From Phenylobacterium sp. (lineage in GTDB: Bacteria > Pseudomonadota > Alphaproteobacteria > Caulobacterales > Caulobacteraceae), in assembly GCA_004799545.1 (NCBI GenBank), contig SSMU01000005.1, positions 62,001 through 126,000 on the forward strand: a stretch of 64,000 nt of DNA. Direction: 5' to 3'. This document shows, in pieces, positions 1-9,168 of the stretch. The notes under the pieces are model-generated. The model made no database searches, was not told the DNA's origin, and was given only the letters and a program-made list of their open reading frames with translations. A program made the translations under genes and the position numbers. How positions within the stretch are numbered: the first letter of the stretch is position 1; each line of letters starts with the position of its first letter.

Positions 1-441
1 CAGCGGTCCCAATCGTTGGAGTAGCCGGCCGACGCCTTCGTCTGAATTTAGTTCAGACAAGAGTTGGAACCTGAACGGAACCACCTCGCCCGAAGCCTCG
101 GACAAAGGTGCGAACCAGCAGGTCGCGGCGAACAACTGGTTTTGTGCTGCGTGTCACGGCACAGGCACCGCACAGCCACCTCCACCGCCGGCTATGGCGA
201 ATCCCCCGGACTGGCCCCGTTGGACTCCGGGACCGAACCTGACGCTTCGGAAGCCTTCAAAGCCTCACCCGCCCCAATGCGCACAGCAGAATATGAACGA
301 CTCGCGGATATGCAGCCGGGAACCCGGCGACGCCTGGAAGTCAGTTTGTCTTGAGAGTGCATCCGAGCGGGAAGGCCATTGCATTGCCTCCGACGGCGAG
401 GTCGGATGGCCGCCGCTTCAAACCCACGACAGCCGGTAACA
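1..441. other. No convincing gene; left edge of window
   Basis: I see no gene I can support here. Two short open frames exist on the plus strand (64-354 and 194-439), but their translations look like read-through of GC-rich DNA and lack a good ribosome binding site. The one structured element is an inverted repeat at 40-58, with 7-base arms GTCTGAA and TTCAGAC around a 5-base loop. It has no T-tract, so it is more likely an operator or remnant than an intrinsic terminator. No tRNA-like fold or attachment-site duplication was found. Confidence 0.5.
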
Positions 442-762
442 ATGGAAATCGCGGCGGTAGAACTCGATCTTTCCTATACCGCCGCGAAGGTGGTCGTCCG
501 GCTGTTCGCTCCCGAATTGGATGCGCAGCAAGGGACTTGGTCCTGCAGGTTCGAGATCGGCGAGCCAGTCAATGTGACGCGCGAAATATACGGCGTCTCA
601 AGCCTGCAGGCCCTCTTCCTCGCCGCCAAAACGCTCTCCGTCTACCTGTACGGCTCGGACCTCTATAAGAATGGCGAGCTTGGAATTTATGGGCAGTTCG
701 GGGGGAGCCTCTCCATCCCGGCGCCCCAGGTGCTGTTAGAGTCGGCGCCCTACCCCTTCTGA
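442..762 (+). CDS. Small conserved hypothetical protein (DUF6968-like)
   Basis: A 106-residue soluble protein with no signal peptide or membrane segment. The ATG at 442 is chosen over the upstream ATG at 379 because the hydrophobic beta-strand pattern typical of the family begins there (MEIAAVELDLSY). The central segment GVSSLQALFLAAKTLSVYLYG and the ending IPAPQVLLESAPYPF resemble the small bacterial proteins I remember as DUF6968, where a GV(D/S)SLQAL helix is conserved. That match is from memory and tentative. It lies alone, followed after 14 bases by the dispersed repeat, so context gives no function. No catalytic residues are obvious. Confidence 0.6.
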   Translation: MEIAAVELDLSYTAAKVVVRLFAPELDAQQGTWSCRFEIGEPVNVTREIYGVSSLQALFLAAKTLSVYLYGSDLYKNGELGIYGQFGGSLSIPAPQVLLESAPYPF

Positions 763-776
763 CAAGGTGCGTCAGC

Positions 777-880
777 GAGACCAGTCGCCTCCTGACTGCG
801 CCCACGACCATTCATTCCCCCTGCTGACGGGGGTGAATTCCCGCCCCGCGAATAGACGCGACAAGTCCGCCCCTTAGGCG
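777..880. repeat. Dispersed palindromic repeat, copy A
   Basis: About 104 bases that match 13358-13460 closely, with shared blocks CCACGACCATTCATTCCCC, GAATTCCC and AAGTCCGCCCCTTAGGCG. The unit contains short inverted segments, including a G/C-rich hairpin around 819-832. It is intergenic, encodes nothing obvious and has no transposase nearby. A shorter, more diverged copy lies at 1701-1753. It behaves like a genome-dispersed palindromic unit of the REP or BIME kind. Confidence 0.7.
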
Positions 881-957
881 GACGGACGCCCTCGCGAGCT
901 GGTCTCCGAAGCGCTCGTGCAGGTGGCGATGGCGCGTTCTCGCGGCCGGTTTTCAAA

Positions 958-972
958 GTTCCCTATTTGTTC
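958..972 (+). promoter_or_regulatory. LexA SOS box (GTTC-N7-GTTC)
   Basis: The sequence GTTC-CCTATTT-GTTC is a perfect match to the direct-repeat LexA operator of alphaproteobacteria. It ends 12 bases before the ATG of the endonuclease III-like gene at 985. No ribosome binding site separates it from the ATG, so the transcript may be leaderless with LexA sitting between the -35 and -10 regions. A DNA-repair gene directly downstream supports the call. Confidence 0.75.
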
Positions 973-984
973 TAGAACTTCCTC

Positions 985-1758
985 ATGCAGGCGACGTTGG
1001 ACTTCGGGGCGGTGGGCGACCTTCGGGAGGTGCGGGACCGTCTACACAACTTCTTTGGCGACCTTGAACCGCCGCCGCGCCGGACGCCGATGCAGCAGTT
1101 GGTGAAGTCGCTGATCAGCAACAGGACCTATGACCGGGTGTCGGTCGGCGCCTTTGAGCGGCTGATGGCCGATGGCGCGAACTGGGACGTCCTGGCGCAG
1201 GCTCCGGCACGGGACCTGGAGGCGCGCATCTTCGATGTCGAGTTCGCCGATCGCAAGGCGGCCCACCTGACGGCCACACTGGCTATTCTTAGCCGAATCC
1301 GGCCCTCCTTTGACCTCGACTTCCTGAGCGCCCAGCCGATGGACGCCGCCCTCGCCTGGCTGGAACGCCTGCCTGGAGTCGGGCGCAAGGTTGCGGCCTC
1401 CGTGCTCAACTTCAGCACACTGCAGCGCCCAGCCCTGGTGATCGACACCCATCTGAAGCGAGTGCTGAGCCGCCTGGGTTTCGTCAGCGGCACGGCCGAC
1501 ACGACGCGAATGTATGAAACGATGATGCAGGCCGCGGATGGGTGGTCCGCGACCGAGCTCACGGAGCTGCATGTCTGGCTGAAACGGCTCGGCCAAACCC
1601 ATTGCCGACCCCACGGGTCAGATTGCTGCGCCTGCCCGCTCCATAGTCGCTGTCCCGCACGGACGGCGGCGCTTCAGGTGAAGGCGACACCTCTTCGCGC
1701 TAGCCCACGGCCATTCATGCCCCGGCTGGCGGGGCTGACTTCTTCGCCCGCAGATTGA
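985..1758 (+). CDS. Endonuclease III-like DNA glycosylase/AP lyase
   Basis: A 257-residue HhH-GPD base-excision-repair enzyme, expected to remove oxidised pyrimidines and nick abasic sites in the cytoplasm. The helix-hairpin-helix LPGVGRKVA (residues 129-137) carries the catalytic lysine K135. IDTH (153-156) carries the catalytic aspartate D154. Cysteines 207, 214, 217 and 223 form the C-X6-C-X2-C-X5-C iron-sulfur loop of the Nth family. The N-terminal half is divergent from housekeeping Nth, so this is probably a second, damage-inducible paralogue. An SOS box lies 12 bases upstream. The last ~20 residues are encoded by a partial copy of the dispersed repeat (1701-1753) and look like a read-through tail. 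Confidence 0.85.
   Translation: MQATLDFGAVGDLREVRDRLHNFFGDLEPPPRRTPMQQLVKSLISNRTYDRVSVGAFERLMADGANWDVLAQAPARDLEARIFDVEFADRKAAHLTATLAILSRIRPSFDLDFLSAQPMDAALAWLERLPGVGRKVAASVLNFSTLQRPALVIDTHLKRVLSRLGFVSGTADTTRMYETMMQAADGWSATELTELHVWLKRLGQTHCRPHGSDCCACPLHSRCPARTAALQVKATPLRASPRPFMPRLAGLTSSPAD
1701..1753. repeat. Dispersed repeat, partial copy C inside a coding 3' end
   Basis: The segment beginning GCCCACGGCCATTCATGCCCC, then a G/C-rich inverted pair and CTGACTTCTTCGCCCGC, aligns with the first half of the repeat at 777-880 and 13358-13460. The similarity is weaker than between those two. It overlaps the 3' end of the endonuclease III-like gene and supplies its last codons. Confidence 0.45.
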
Positions 1759-1775
1759 CCTGAGACGTCGGCCGA

Positions 1776-2762
<987 letters not shown>

Positions 2763-2782
2763 GTCGGTCTCCAAGGTCTGGT

Positions 2783-5119
2783 TCAGAACTGCGCCCGGAG
2801 CGTCGCGCCCCAGGTGCGCGGCGTGCCGAGCTGGCCGGCGAACCCGAACGCCGCGGCGCCCACGATGGAGGCGGTGCTCAGGTTCTGGAAGTAGGCCTTG
2901 TCGGTCAGGTTATTGACCCAGACCGAGGCGTCATAGCGGCCATCGCCAAATCTCGCGCCCAGGCGGGCGTTGACCAGGCTGTAGTCGGGGATCCAGCCGT
3001 AGGGGCTGTCGTCAACGGTCCCAAACACGCCTGAGCGGTAGCTGTACTGCGCCTGGGCGTAGGGGTGGATGTCATTCCGCCAATCCCAGGCGTAGCGCAG
3101 GCCTGCGTTCCAGACCCACTTGGGCGCCTGGAAGACCGGTTGGCCGGTCAGGTTGCAGACGCCGGTGACCCCCACCGGGCAGGGGGCGTTGGGATAGGAG
3201 GTGTAGCGGACGTCGTTGTAGGAGCCGCTCAACGAGGCATCCAGGCCGCGCACGATCTCCCAGGTCGCCTCGACCTCCACGCCCTTGGACCGGATGTCGC
3301 CGACATTGGCCAGGAACGACCGCGCCCCGTTGGACGGCACGATGTTGGCCTGCAGCCCGGTGAGGTCGGTGAGGAAGGCGCTGAGGTTGAGGGTCGCCCG
3401 GTCGTCGAGCAGGGTCTGCTTCAGCCCCACCTCCCAGTTGCCGACCTTCTCCGGCTGCAGCACCAGGGGCGAGCCGGCGGTCACCGCCGAGTTGAGGTTG
3501 AGGCCCGCCGACTTGTAACCGGTCGAATAGCTGACATAGGCCAGGGCGTGGTCGGTCAGCTTGTCGGAGAGGCTGGCAAGGTAGGACCAGTTACCGCCCT
3601 TCACCTCGACGTTGTAGTGGAACGGGATCGAGGTCGGGCCGTAGGGCGTGCCGACCGTCGAGGTGTCGGAGATGCCCGACCGCTTGTCGTAGGTGTAGCG
3701 CAAGCCGCCGGTGGCGGTGAGCTGGTCGGTGATGTGGAAATTGGCCTGGCCGAAGGCCGCGGCGCTGTCGGTCTTGGTGGCCGTGTCACCGATGTATTGC
3801 GAGCCCGGCGCGATGACCACGGCCGCCGCCGCCGGGTTCGAGAGCCGCGCGAAGATCGTGTAGAAGGCGCTGGCGTCGAAGCCGAACTGGTTGAGGATGA
3901 AGTGGTCCTTCAGGTGCTGGTCGAAGAGGTAGACGCCGGCCTGCCAGTCGAGCCGGCCGGGCTTGGAGGCCAGCCGGAATTCCTGGGACCACTGGTCGTC
4001 GCGGGTCTGGGCGACGTTGACCTGGATGATGTCCAGCGGCGTGCCGTCCGAGTCCTGCAAGGGGTGGAAGTGCCAATACCGCCAGGCGGTGATCGAGGTC
4101 GCATCGGCCCAGCCGAGGTCGTAGTTCACCTCGACGGAGGCGCCCTTCTGATCGGTCAGCATATCCTGCGGCGCATTGTTCTGGGTGAAGTCCAGCGAGG
4201 CCTGCGGCACGTAGCCCAGGGTCTGGAACGCGCTCAGGGTCCGCGCCGTCGCCGCCGAGGTCGAGGCCGGCAACACCGTCTTCAGCGAGCTGACGCAGCA
4301 GGTGTCGTCCTCTGACGAGTAGTCGACGATGGCGCGCACCGTCAGCTTCGAGGTGGGCGTGTAGAGCAGTTGCCCGCGAATGCCCTCGCGGCCGACGCTG
4401 TTGGCCTTGATGCCGGTCTTGATGTTGTCGAGCACGCCGTCGCGGTGGGTCTCGAAGGCCGTGAGCCGGCCGGCCAGGACGCCGTCGATCAGCGGGCCGG
4501 TCACGCTCGCGCGGACCTGGGTGTAGTCGTAGTTCCCGCCTGACACCTCGAGATCGGCGCCTGGCGTGAAGCTGGGCTTGCGGGTGGTGATGTTGAGCAC
4601 CCCGGCGGAGGTGTTGCGGCCGAACAGCGTGCCCTGCGGCCCGCGCAGCACCTCGACGCTCTGCACGTCGATGAGGTCGGTGAGCGCCATGCCCGGCCGG
4701 CCGAGGTAGACGCCGTCGACATAGAAGCCCACCGAGGTGTCCAGGCCGTCGGAGGCGGAGGACACCCCGATCCCACGGATGCCGACCGAGGAGTTCCGCG
4801 GGTTGGAATTGAACGCCACCATGCTGGGCACCTGGTTCTGGACGTCGGCCAGGGTGTAGGCGCCGGTCTTCTCCAACGCTTCGCCGGACAGCGCCGAGAG
4901 CGGGATCGGCACGTCGATGGCGCGCTCCTCCTGGCGCCGCGCAGTGACGACCAGTTCGTTGACGGTGGCGCCTTCCTCTGCCGCCGCGGGCCGGGCGGCG
5001 TCCGCGGCCGAGAGGGCGACTGGCGGAGCCGACGCCGTCTGGGCTGCGGCCGAGGTGGCGAAGGCCGCCGCCGCGATGGACGACAGCAGGGCGGTCTTGA
5101 AGATACGGGTCTGGGTCAT
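2783..5119 (-). CDS. TonB-dependent outer-membrane receptor (organosulfur block)
   Basis: A 778-residue outer-membrane gated channel. A signal peptide ends near AAAQ (residues 24-27), followed by a TonB-box-like segment (NELVVTARRQ, ~54-63). The plug domain carries the RGIGV and VEVLRGPQGTLFGRNTSAG signatures. The remainder is a 22-strand beta-barrel ending in the aromatic residue F. It belongs to the broad group of sphingomonad/caulobacter receptors that is not specifically siderophore-type. It is divergent from an Rrf2-type regulator and faces a sulfonate-type operon. A shared operator lies about 190 bases upstream (5308-5324). I infer that it carries a sulfur-containing organic ligand, but the ligand is unknown. 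Confidence 0.9.
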   Translation of the reverse strand: MTQTRIFKTALLSSIAAAAFATSAAAQTASAPPVALSAADAARPAAAEEGATVNELVVTARRQEERAIDVPIPLSALSGEALEKTGAYTLADVQNQVPSMVAFNSNPRNSSVGIRGIGVSSASDGLDTSVGFYVDGVYLGRPGMALTDLIDVQSVEVLRGPQGTLFGRNTSAGVLNITTRKPSFTPGADLEVSGGNYDYTQVRASVTGPLIDGVLAGRLTAFETHRDGVLDNIKTGIKANSVGREGIRGQLLYTPTSKLTVRAIVDYSSEDDTCCVSSLKTVLPASTSAATARTLSAFQTLGYVPQASLDFTQNNAPQDMLTDQKGASVEVNYDLGWADATSITAWRYWHFHPLQDSDGTPLDIIQVNVAQTRDDQWSQEFRLASKPGRLDWQAGVYLFDQHLKDHFILNQFGFDASAFYTIFARLSNPAAAAVVIAPGSQYIGDTATKTDSAAAFGQANFHITDQLTATGGLRYTYDKRSGISDTSTVGTPYGPTSIPFHYNVEVKGGNWSYLASLSDKLTDHALAYVSYSTGYKSAGLNLNSAVTAGSPLVLQPEKVGNWEVGLKQTLLDDRATLNLSAFLTDLTGLQANIVPSNGARSFLANVGDIRSKGVEVEATWEIVRGLDASLSGSYNDVRYTSYPNAPCPVGVTGVCNLTGQPVFQAPKWVWNAGLRYAWDWRNDIHPYAQAQYSYRSGVFGTVDDSPYGWIPDYSLVNARLGARFGDGRYDASVWVNNLTDKAYFQNLSTASIVGAAAFGFAGQLGTPRTWGATLRAQF

Positions 5120-5486
5120 GGGGATCCTGGCGTGCGGGCGCGATCCCGCAGCGGCCGTCTCCGGCCTGCAGGTCAGCGCAGAAGCGATGAGGTCGAAGGT
5201 CTAGGCGGCGGGGCGCCTGGGACATCGCTCCGTCGAGCGATCCGTCGGTCTGGCTCTGGTCTGACTCAAGCTGGTCCCCCTCAGCGTTCGGCTGCGGCCA
5301 TCCAGTTCCTACTTGTTGACTATGAATTGAAGCAAGACGTTCTCGCCGCTCTTGCAGTTTTTCTGCACCACCCCACGTTTCGCCCCGCCCGCGGTTTTCA
5401 GCGACGCCTACGGCGTCGATTGGCTATCCTGGCGTTTCGTCGCCGGTCGGCGACGGCGCGATGTTGCGCCGAGATATTGGAATTCG
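5120..5486. promoter_or_regulatory. Divergent regulatory region between TonB receptor and Rrf2-type gene
   Basis: A 367-base non-coding interval. It holds the candidate operator at 5308-5324, a perfect 7-bp hairpin at 5224-5241 (ATCGCTC, loop CGTC, GAGCGAT) in the receptor's 5' leader, and an inverted repeat at 5402-5418 (CGACGCC/GGCGTCG). The receptor leader is long (about 190 bases from the operator to its ATG). I looked for a SAM-II-like riboswitch there and did not find one. Confidence 0.5.
5308..5324. promoter_or_regulatory. Candidate operator 1 of the sulfur block
   Basis: CCTAC-TTGTTGA-CTATG, flanked by TT on the left and AATTG on the right. It aligns with 6026-6042 and 13160-13176 over about 24 bases (common core TTCCTACTTG...A.TA.G). 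It lies between the divergent TonB receptor and Rrf2-type genes. The right arm is the most degenerate of the three sites. Confidence 0.5.
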
Positions 5487-5951
5487 ATGCTTTCGCAGCG
5501 CGGCCGCTACGCCTTGAAGGCGCTTCTGAACCTCGCCCGGCACGACGGCGAGCCGCGGCAGGTGAGCGTCATCGCCACGGACGAGCAGATTCCGCGCAAG
5601 TACCTCGAGGCGATCATGTCCGACCTGCGCCGCGCCGAGCTGGTCGACAGCACGCGGGGCTGGTCCGGCGGCTATCGGCTGGCGCGGCCGGCGGACCTGA
5701 TCACCTTCGGCGAGGTGATCCGCCTGACGGACGGGCCGCTGGCCCTGCTGCCCTGCGCCAGCCGCAACTTCTACAGGCGCTGCGACGACTGCGTGGACGA
5801 GGCCGCCTGCGCGATCCGCCGGGTGATGGCCAGCGTCCGCAACGAGGTGTCGGAGATCCTCGACCGCACCACCATCGCCGATGCGATCGCCAACTCGCCG
5901 GCCGCCGCGGCGATGCTGGATTCGGAGCCCGCCAGGGCCCCTGACGCCTAG
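5487..5951 (+). CDS. Rrf2-family transcriptional regulator with four-cysteine motif
   Basis: A 154-residue DNA-binding regulator. The winged helix occupies residues 1-80 (MLSQRGRYALKALLNLAR, then RKYLEAIMSDLRRAELV and the wing GWSGGYRLAR). After it come cysteines 90, 99, 102 and 108 (C-X8-C-X2-C-X5-C), which could bind an iron-sulfur cluster or act as a thiol sensor, as in IscR/NsrR/CymR relatives. The ATG at 5487 is chosen because the family's conserved N-terminus starts there. The gene is divergent from the TonB receptor and upstream of the dioxygenase-ABC operon, so it is the obvious candidate regulator of that operon. The site 6026-6042 lies 75 bases after its stop. Confidence 0.85.
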   Translation: MLSQRGRYALKALLNLARHDGEPRQVSVIATDEQIPRKYLEAIMSDLRRAELVDSTRGWSGGYRLARPADLITFGEVIRLTDGPLALLPCASRNFYRRCDDCVDEAACAIRRVMASVRNEVSEILDRTTIADAIANSPAAAAMLDSEPARAPDA

Positions 5952-6025
5952 GGCTCGCCAGCATCCCTGGGGCCCCAGCTTAGAATTTCTGAGTCTGCTC
6001 TACGCCGATCGCCACTTTTCCAATT

Positions 6026-6042
6026 CCTACTTGAGGAGTAGG
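6026..6042. promoter_or_regulatory. Candidate operator 2 of the sulfur block
   Basis: A perfect inverted repeat CCTAC-TTGAGGA-GTAGG, 71 bases upstream of the TauD-like ATG. It is the best symmetrical version of the three related sites and defines the arm sequence. Confidence 0.6.
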
Positions 6043-6112
6043 CGTTGAAGGGCGGACGGCGTCGGAAACCCTTCGAACCGTCCCCATCGACCTGCAGTCG
6101 GAAGGGATTTCC

Positions 6113-7096
6113 ATGAGCAGCGCAGCCACCCTAGAGACCCGCAAGGCCCCGGCTCGGGCCGCCTCCAAGCTGATCGTCGAGCCGGTGACGCCGATCATCG
6201 GCGCCGAGCTTTCCGGCGTCGACCTGCGCCAGCCGATCGACGCCGAGACGGCCGCCGACATCCAGGCCGCGCTGCACAAGTGGCGCGTGGTGTTCTTCCG
6301 CGACCAGGACATCACCAACGACCAGCTCAAGGCCTTCGGCCGCGCCTTCGGACCGCTGACCCCGGCCCATCCCATCGCCGAGGGCCTCGAGGACCATCCG
6401 GAGATCTGGGAGCGCGCCGTCGACGAATACCGCACGCGGCGCACCGAGAACGACAACATCAGGCCGGGCGCTCGCAAGCCGCGCGACTACAAGGGCTGGC
6501 ACATCGACATCACCTTCGTCGCCAATCCCAACCGCTACTCGATCCTGCACGGGGTGCAGATCCCGCCCTATGGCGGCGACACCCTGTTCACCAACCTGAT
6601 CGCGGCCTACGAGGGCCTGTCGCCGAAGATCCAGCGGCTGATCGACGACCTGCAGGCGGTGCACCAGACCACCAGCTACGACTTCGGCGGCGACAAGGCG
6701 CGCAAGCCGCGCCGTGACGGGCGCGGGACCGGCCCGTTCGTCTCCCTGCATCCGCTGGTGCGCATTCATCCGGAGACCGGCGAGAAGCTGCTGTTCCTCA
6801 ACCCCGGCACGACGACCCACATCGTGGGCCTGAAGGAGCGCGAGAGCCAGGCGCTGCTCGACCTGCTCTATTTCGAGGCGACCCGGCCCGAGTACCAGGT
6901 CCGCTTCCGCTGGGCGCCCAAGTCGCTGGTGGTCTGGGACAACCAGGCCGTCGCCCATGCCGGACCCATCGACTACCAGCATTTCGATCTTCCGCGCGTG
7001 GTGCGCCGGATCACCGTCGCGGGCGACATCCCGGTCGGCGCCGATGGTTTCCGCTCGCAGGCGCTCGAGGGAGAGCTGTTCAACGTCATCGGCTGA
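6113..7096 (+). CDS. TauD/TfdA-family 2-oxoglutarate-dependent dioxygenase
   Basis: A 327-residue cytoplasmic Fe(II)/2-oxoglutarate dioxygenase. TauD relatives hydroxylate the carbon next to a sulfonate or sulfate ester and release sulfite or sulfate. The iron triad is visible as H-x-D in WHIDITF and the distal His in VAHAGP; the 2-oxoglutarate-binding Arg is near RVVRRITV. The N-terminal VEPVTPIIGAELSGVDL is characteristic of TauD. The ATG has GAAGGG about 6 bases upstream. It is first in the operon with the ABC importer and FMN monooxygenase, preceded by a candidate operator. An alkylsulfatase-type substrate is as likely as taurine, so no symbol is given. Confidence 0.9.
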   Translation: MSSAATLETRKAPARAASKLIVEPVTPIIGAELSGVDLRQPIDAETAADIQAALHKWRVVFFRDQDITNDQLKAFGRAFGPLTPAHPIAEGLEDHPEIWERAVDEYRTRRTENDNIRPGARKPRDYKGWHIDITFVANPNRYSILHGVQIPPYGGDTLFTNLIAAYEGLSPKIQRLIDDLQAVHQTTSYDFGGDKARKPRRDGRGTGPFVSLHPLVRIHPETGEKLLFLNPGTTTHIVGLKERESQALLDLLYFEATRPEYQVRFRWAPKSLVVWDNQAVAHAGPIDYQHFDLPRVVRRITVAGDIPVGADGFRSQALEGELFNVIG

Positions 7097-7108
7097 ACAG
7101 CGAAGCCG

Positions 7109-7151
7109 CGGCCCGCCGTCTTCCTCCCCATCGGGCGGCGGGCCGTCTTTT
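7109..7151 (+). terminator. Intercistronic terminator-like hairpin
   Basis: A perfect 10-bp stem CGGCCCGCCG/CGGCGGGCCG (7109-7118 and 7136-7145) with a 17-base loop, followed by TCTTTT. It sits between the dioxygenase and the ABC substrate-binding gene, which otherwise look like one operon. It probably lowers read-through, so the dioxygenase is made in excess over the transporter. It could also stabilise the upstream mRNA. Confidence 0.65.
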
Positions 7152-7176
7152 CCCTCGAAGCAAAGGCGCCCCAACC

Positions 7177-8277
7177 GTGGCCTCCCGCCGTGTCGGCATC
7201 CTCGCGCTGGCGATCCTGGCGCTCTCCGCTGGCCTCTCGGTCTATGCGGCGACCCATGAGCCGGCGGCCAAGGCCGCGGCCCTCGAAGCGGGCCAGCTGG
7301 CCCTGGACGCGCCCCTGCCGACCCGCGTCCCGCCGGGCGTGACCCTGGCCATCGGCGATCCCACCACCGAGCAGGTGCTGAAGCACACCGGCTGGATCAA
7401 GGACCTGCCGTTCCAGGTGAAGTGGGCCGAGATCACCGGCGGACCGGCGGTCACCGAGGCCTTCCACGCCGGCGCCCTGGACGTGGGCACGGTCGCCAAC
7501 ATCCCGCCGATCCACGCCATCTGGGTCGGCATGCCGGTGAAGATGATCGCCGTGCGGTTCCGCCAGGACCCGGCCGACTACCCCTCCTTCCAGCTGGCGA
7601 TCTCGCCCAAGGCGCGGATCAATTCGCTGAAGGACCTGCGCGGCAAGCGCATCGCCTACAGCCCCGGCCAGGTGCAGGGCGAGATCGTCCAGCGCGTCCT
7701 GCAGTCCCAGGGTCTCACCGCCAAGGATGTCACCCTGATCGAGCTGCCGAGCCCGACGGCCGACGTCTATGTGAACGCCCTCGCCGGGGGCCAGATCGAC
7801 GTCGCTCCGATCGGCTCCGGGGCGGCGCTGAAGCGCTACCTCGACCGCTTCGGCACGGACGGCGCCAAGGTGCTGAAGAGCGGCGTGCGCGACGACTTCG
7901 TCACCATGTACGTCCGCGAGGAGACCCTGAAGGATCCCGGCAAGGCGGCGGCGCTTGCCGCCTACGTCAAGGTCTGGGGCCGCGCCCAGGCCTGGATCAA
8001 CAGCCATCCGGACGAGTGGGCGCAGGTCTACTATGTGGGCGACCAAGGCCTCTCCCCCGAGGACGCGCGCTACGTCGTGCAGACCAACGGCAAGGCCGAG
8101 CTGCCGCGCGACTGGACCGAGGCGATCGCCCGCCAGCAGGGCTCGGTGGACCTGATGGCCGAGGCGACCGGCCGCAAGCCCTTCGACGCCCATCGCCTGT
8201 TCGACCGCCGCTTCGAGACCCTCTCGGCCGACGCCTTCGCCGAGGCCGAGGGCGGGCCGAAACTCGCCTCGCGTTGA
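7177..8277 (+). CDS. ABC transporter substrate-binding protein, SsuA/TauA type
   Basis: A 366-residue periplasmic binding protein. A hydrophobic signal segment occupies residues 8-24. A type II periplasmic fold follows, starting with VTLAIGD and continuing through ALDVGTVANIPPIHA and the LRGKRIAYSPGQVQGEIVQRVL lobe typical of aliphatic sulfonate binders (NMT1/SsuA-like). The start is GTG 7177, after the hairpin at 7109-7145. It is followed after 13 bases by the permease. Ligand specificity cannot be read directly; the neighbours favour a sulfonate or sulfate ester. Confidence 0.88.
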   Translation: MASRRVGILALAILALSAGLSVYAATHEPAAKAAALEAGQLALDAPLPTRVPPGVTLAIGDPTTEQVLKHTGWIKDLPFQVKWAEITGGPAVTEAFHAGALDVGTVANIPPIHAIWVGMPVKMIAVRFRQDPADYPSFQLAISPKARINSLKDLRGKRIAYSPGQVQGEIVQRVLQSQGLTAKDVTLIELPSPTADVYVNALAGGQIDVAPIGSGAALKRYLDRFGTDGAKVLKSGVRDDFVTMYVREETLKDPGKAAALAAYVKVWGRAQAWINSHPDEWAQVYYVGDQGLSPEDARYVVQTNGKAELPRDWTEAIARQQGSVDLMAEATGRKPFDAHRLFDRRFETLSADAFAEAEGGPKLASR

Positions 8278-8290
8278 CCGGGACCCCGCC

Positions 8291-9168
8291 ATGAACGCGC
8301 AAAGCCGCACCGCCCTGGCCACCGCCCTCGAACTGCCCCGCGGCGTGCGCGAGCCATTAGAGCTTCCGGCGGCCGCTTCAAAGCCTGCGCCCGCCCGCCG
8401 CCGACTGGGTATCCCCGCGGCGGACCCGCTGGGCTGGCTCTTGGGCCCGGCCCTGCTGGTGCTGGTCTGGACCGTCGGCTCGATGACCGGCGTCATCGAC
8501 GCCCGGATCCTGCCCGCGCCCTGGGTCACGGTCTCCACGGCCATCGACCTGCTGCGCGAGGGCCGCCTGCAGGCCAACCTGCTGATCTCCGCCTGGCGCG
8601 CCGCCCAGGGCCTGGCCTTCGGCGTGGCCGCCGGCGTGATCGTCGCGCTGATCGCGGGCCTCAGCCTTTCCGGGGGCTATGTCTTCGACGGCCTGGTGCA
8701 GGTGAAGCGGTCGATCCCGACGCTGGCGCTGATCCCGCTGGTGATCCTCTGGTTCGGCATCGGCGAGACCATGAAGGTCACGGTGATCGCCATCTCGGTG
8801 TTCATCCCGATCTACCTGAACACGCACACGGCCCTGCGCGGGATCGAGACCCGCTATGTCGAGCTCGCCGAGACCCTGGGCCTAAGCCGCTGGGCCTTCA
8901 TCCGCCAGGTGGTGCTGCCGGGCGCCCTGCCCGGCTTCCTGCTCGGCCTGCGGTTCGCGGTGATGGCGGCCTGGCTGGCGCTGGTGGTGGTCGAGCAGCT
9001 GAACGCCACCAGCGGCATCGGCTACATGATCAACCTCGCGCGCACCTACGCCCAGTCCGACGTCATCGTGGTGGGCCTGGTGGTCTACGCCCTCTTGGGC
9101 CTCAGCTCCGACCTTGCGGTCCGCACGCTGGAAGCCCGGACGCTGACCTGGCGCCGGACCTTCGCCAA

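Noticed and set aside
64..354. 96-residue open frame at the left edge
   Set aside because: No Shine-Dalgarno, no family resemblance, and it overlaps another equally featureless frame.
2763..2774. TTG start at 2774 for the aldo/keto reductase
   Set aside because: The ATG at 2762 has GGAG at ideal spacing, and that GGAG would be inside the codons of the longer form.
5120..5307. SAM-II or similar sulfur riboswitch in the TonB receptor leader
   Set aside because: The leader is long and contains a hairpin, but I could not find the conserved SAM-II core or any other riboswitch core I know.
5402..5418. Palindrome CGACGCC-TAC-GGCGTCG as a terminator
   Set aside because: No T-tract, and it lies upstream of the Rrf2-type gene, not after any gene. 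It may just reflect GC-rich sequence.
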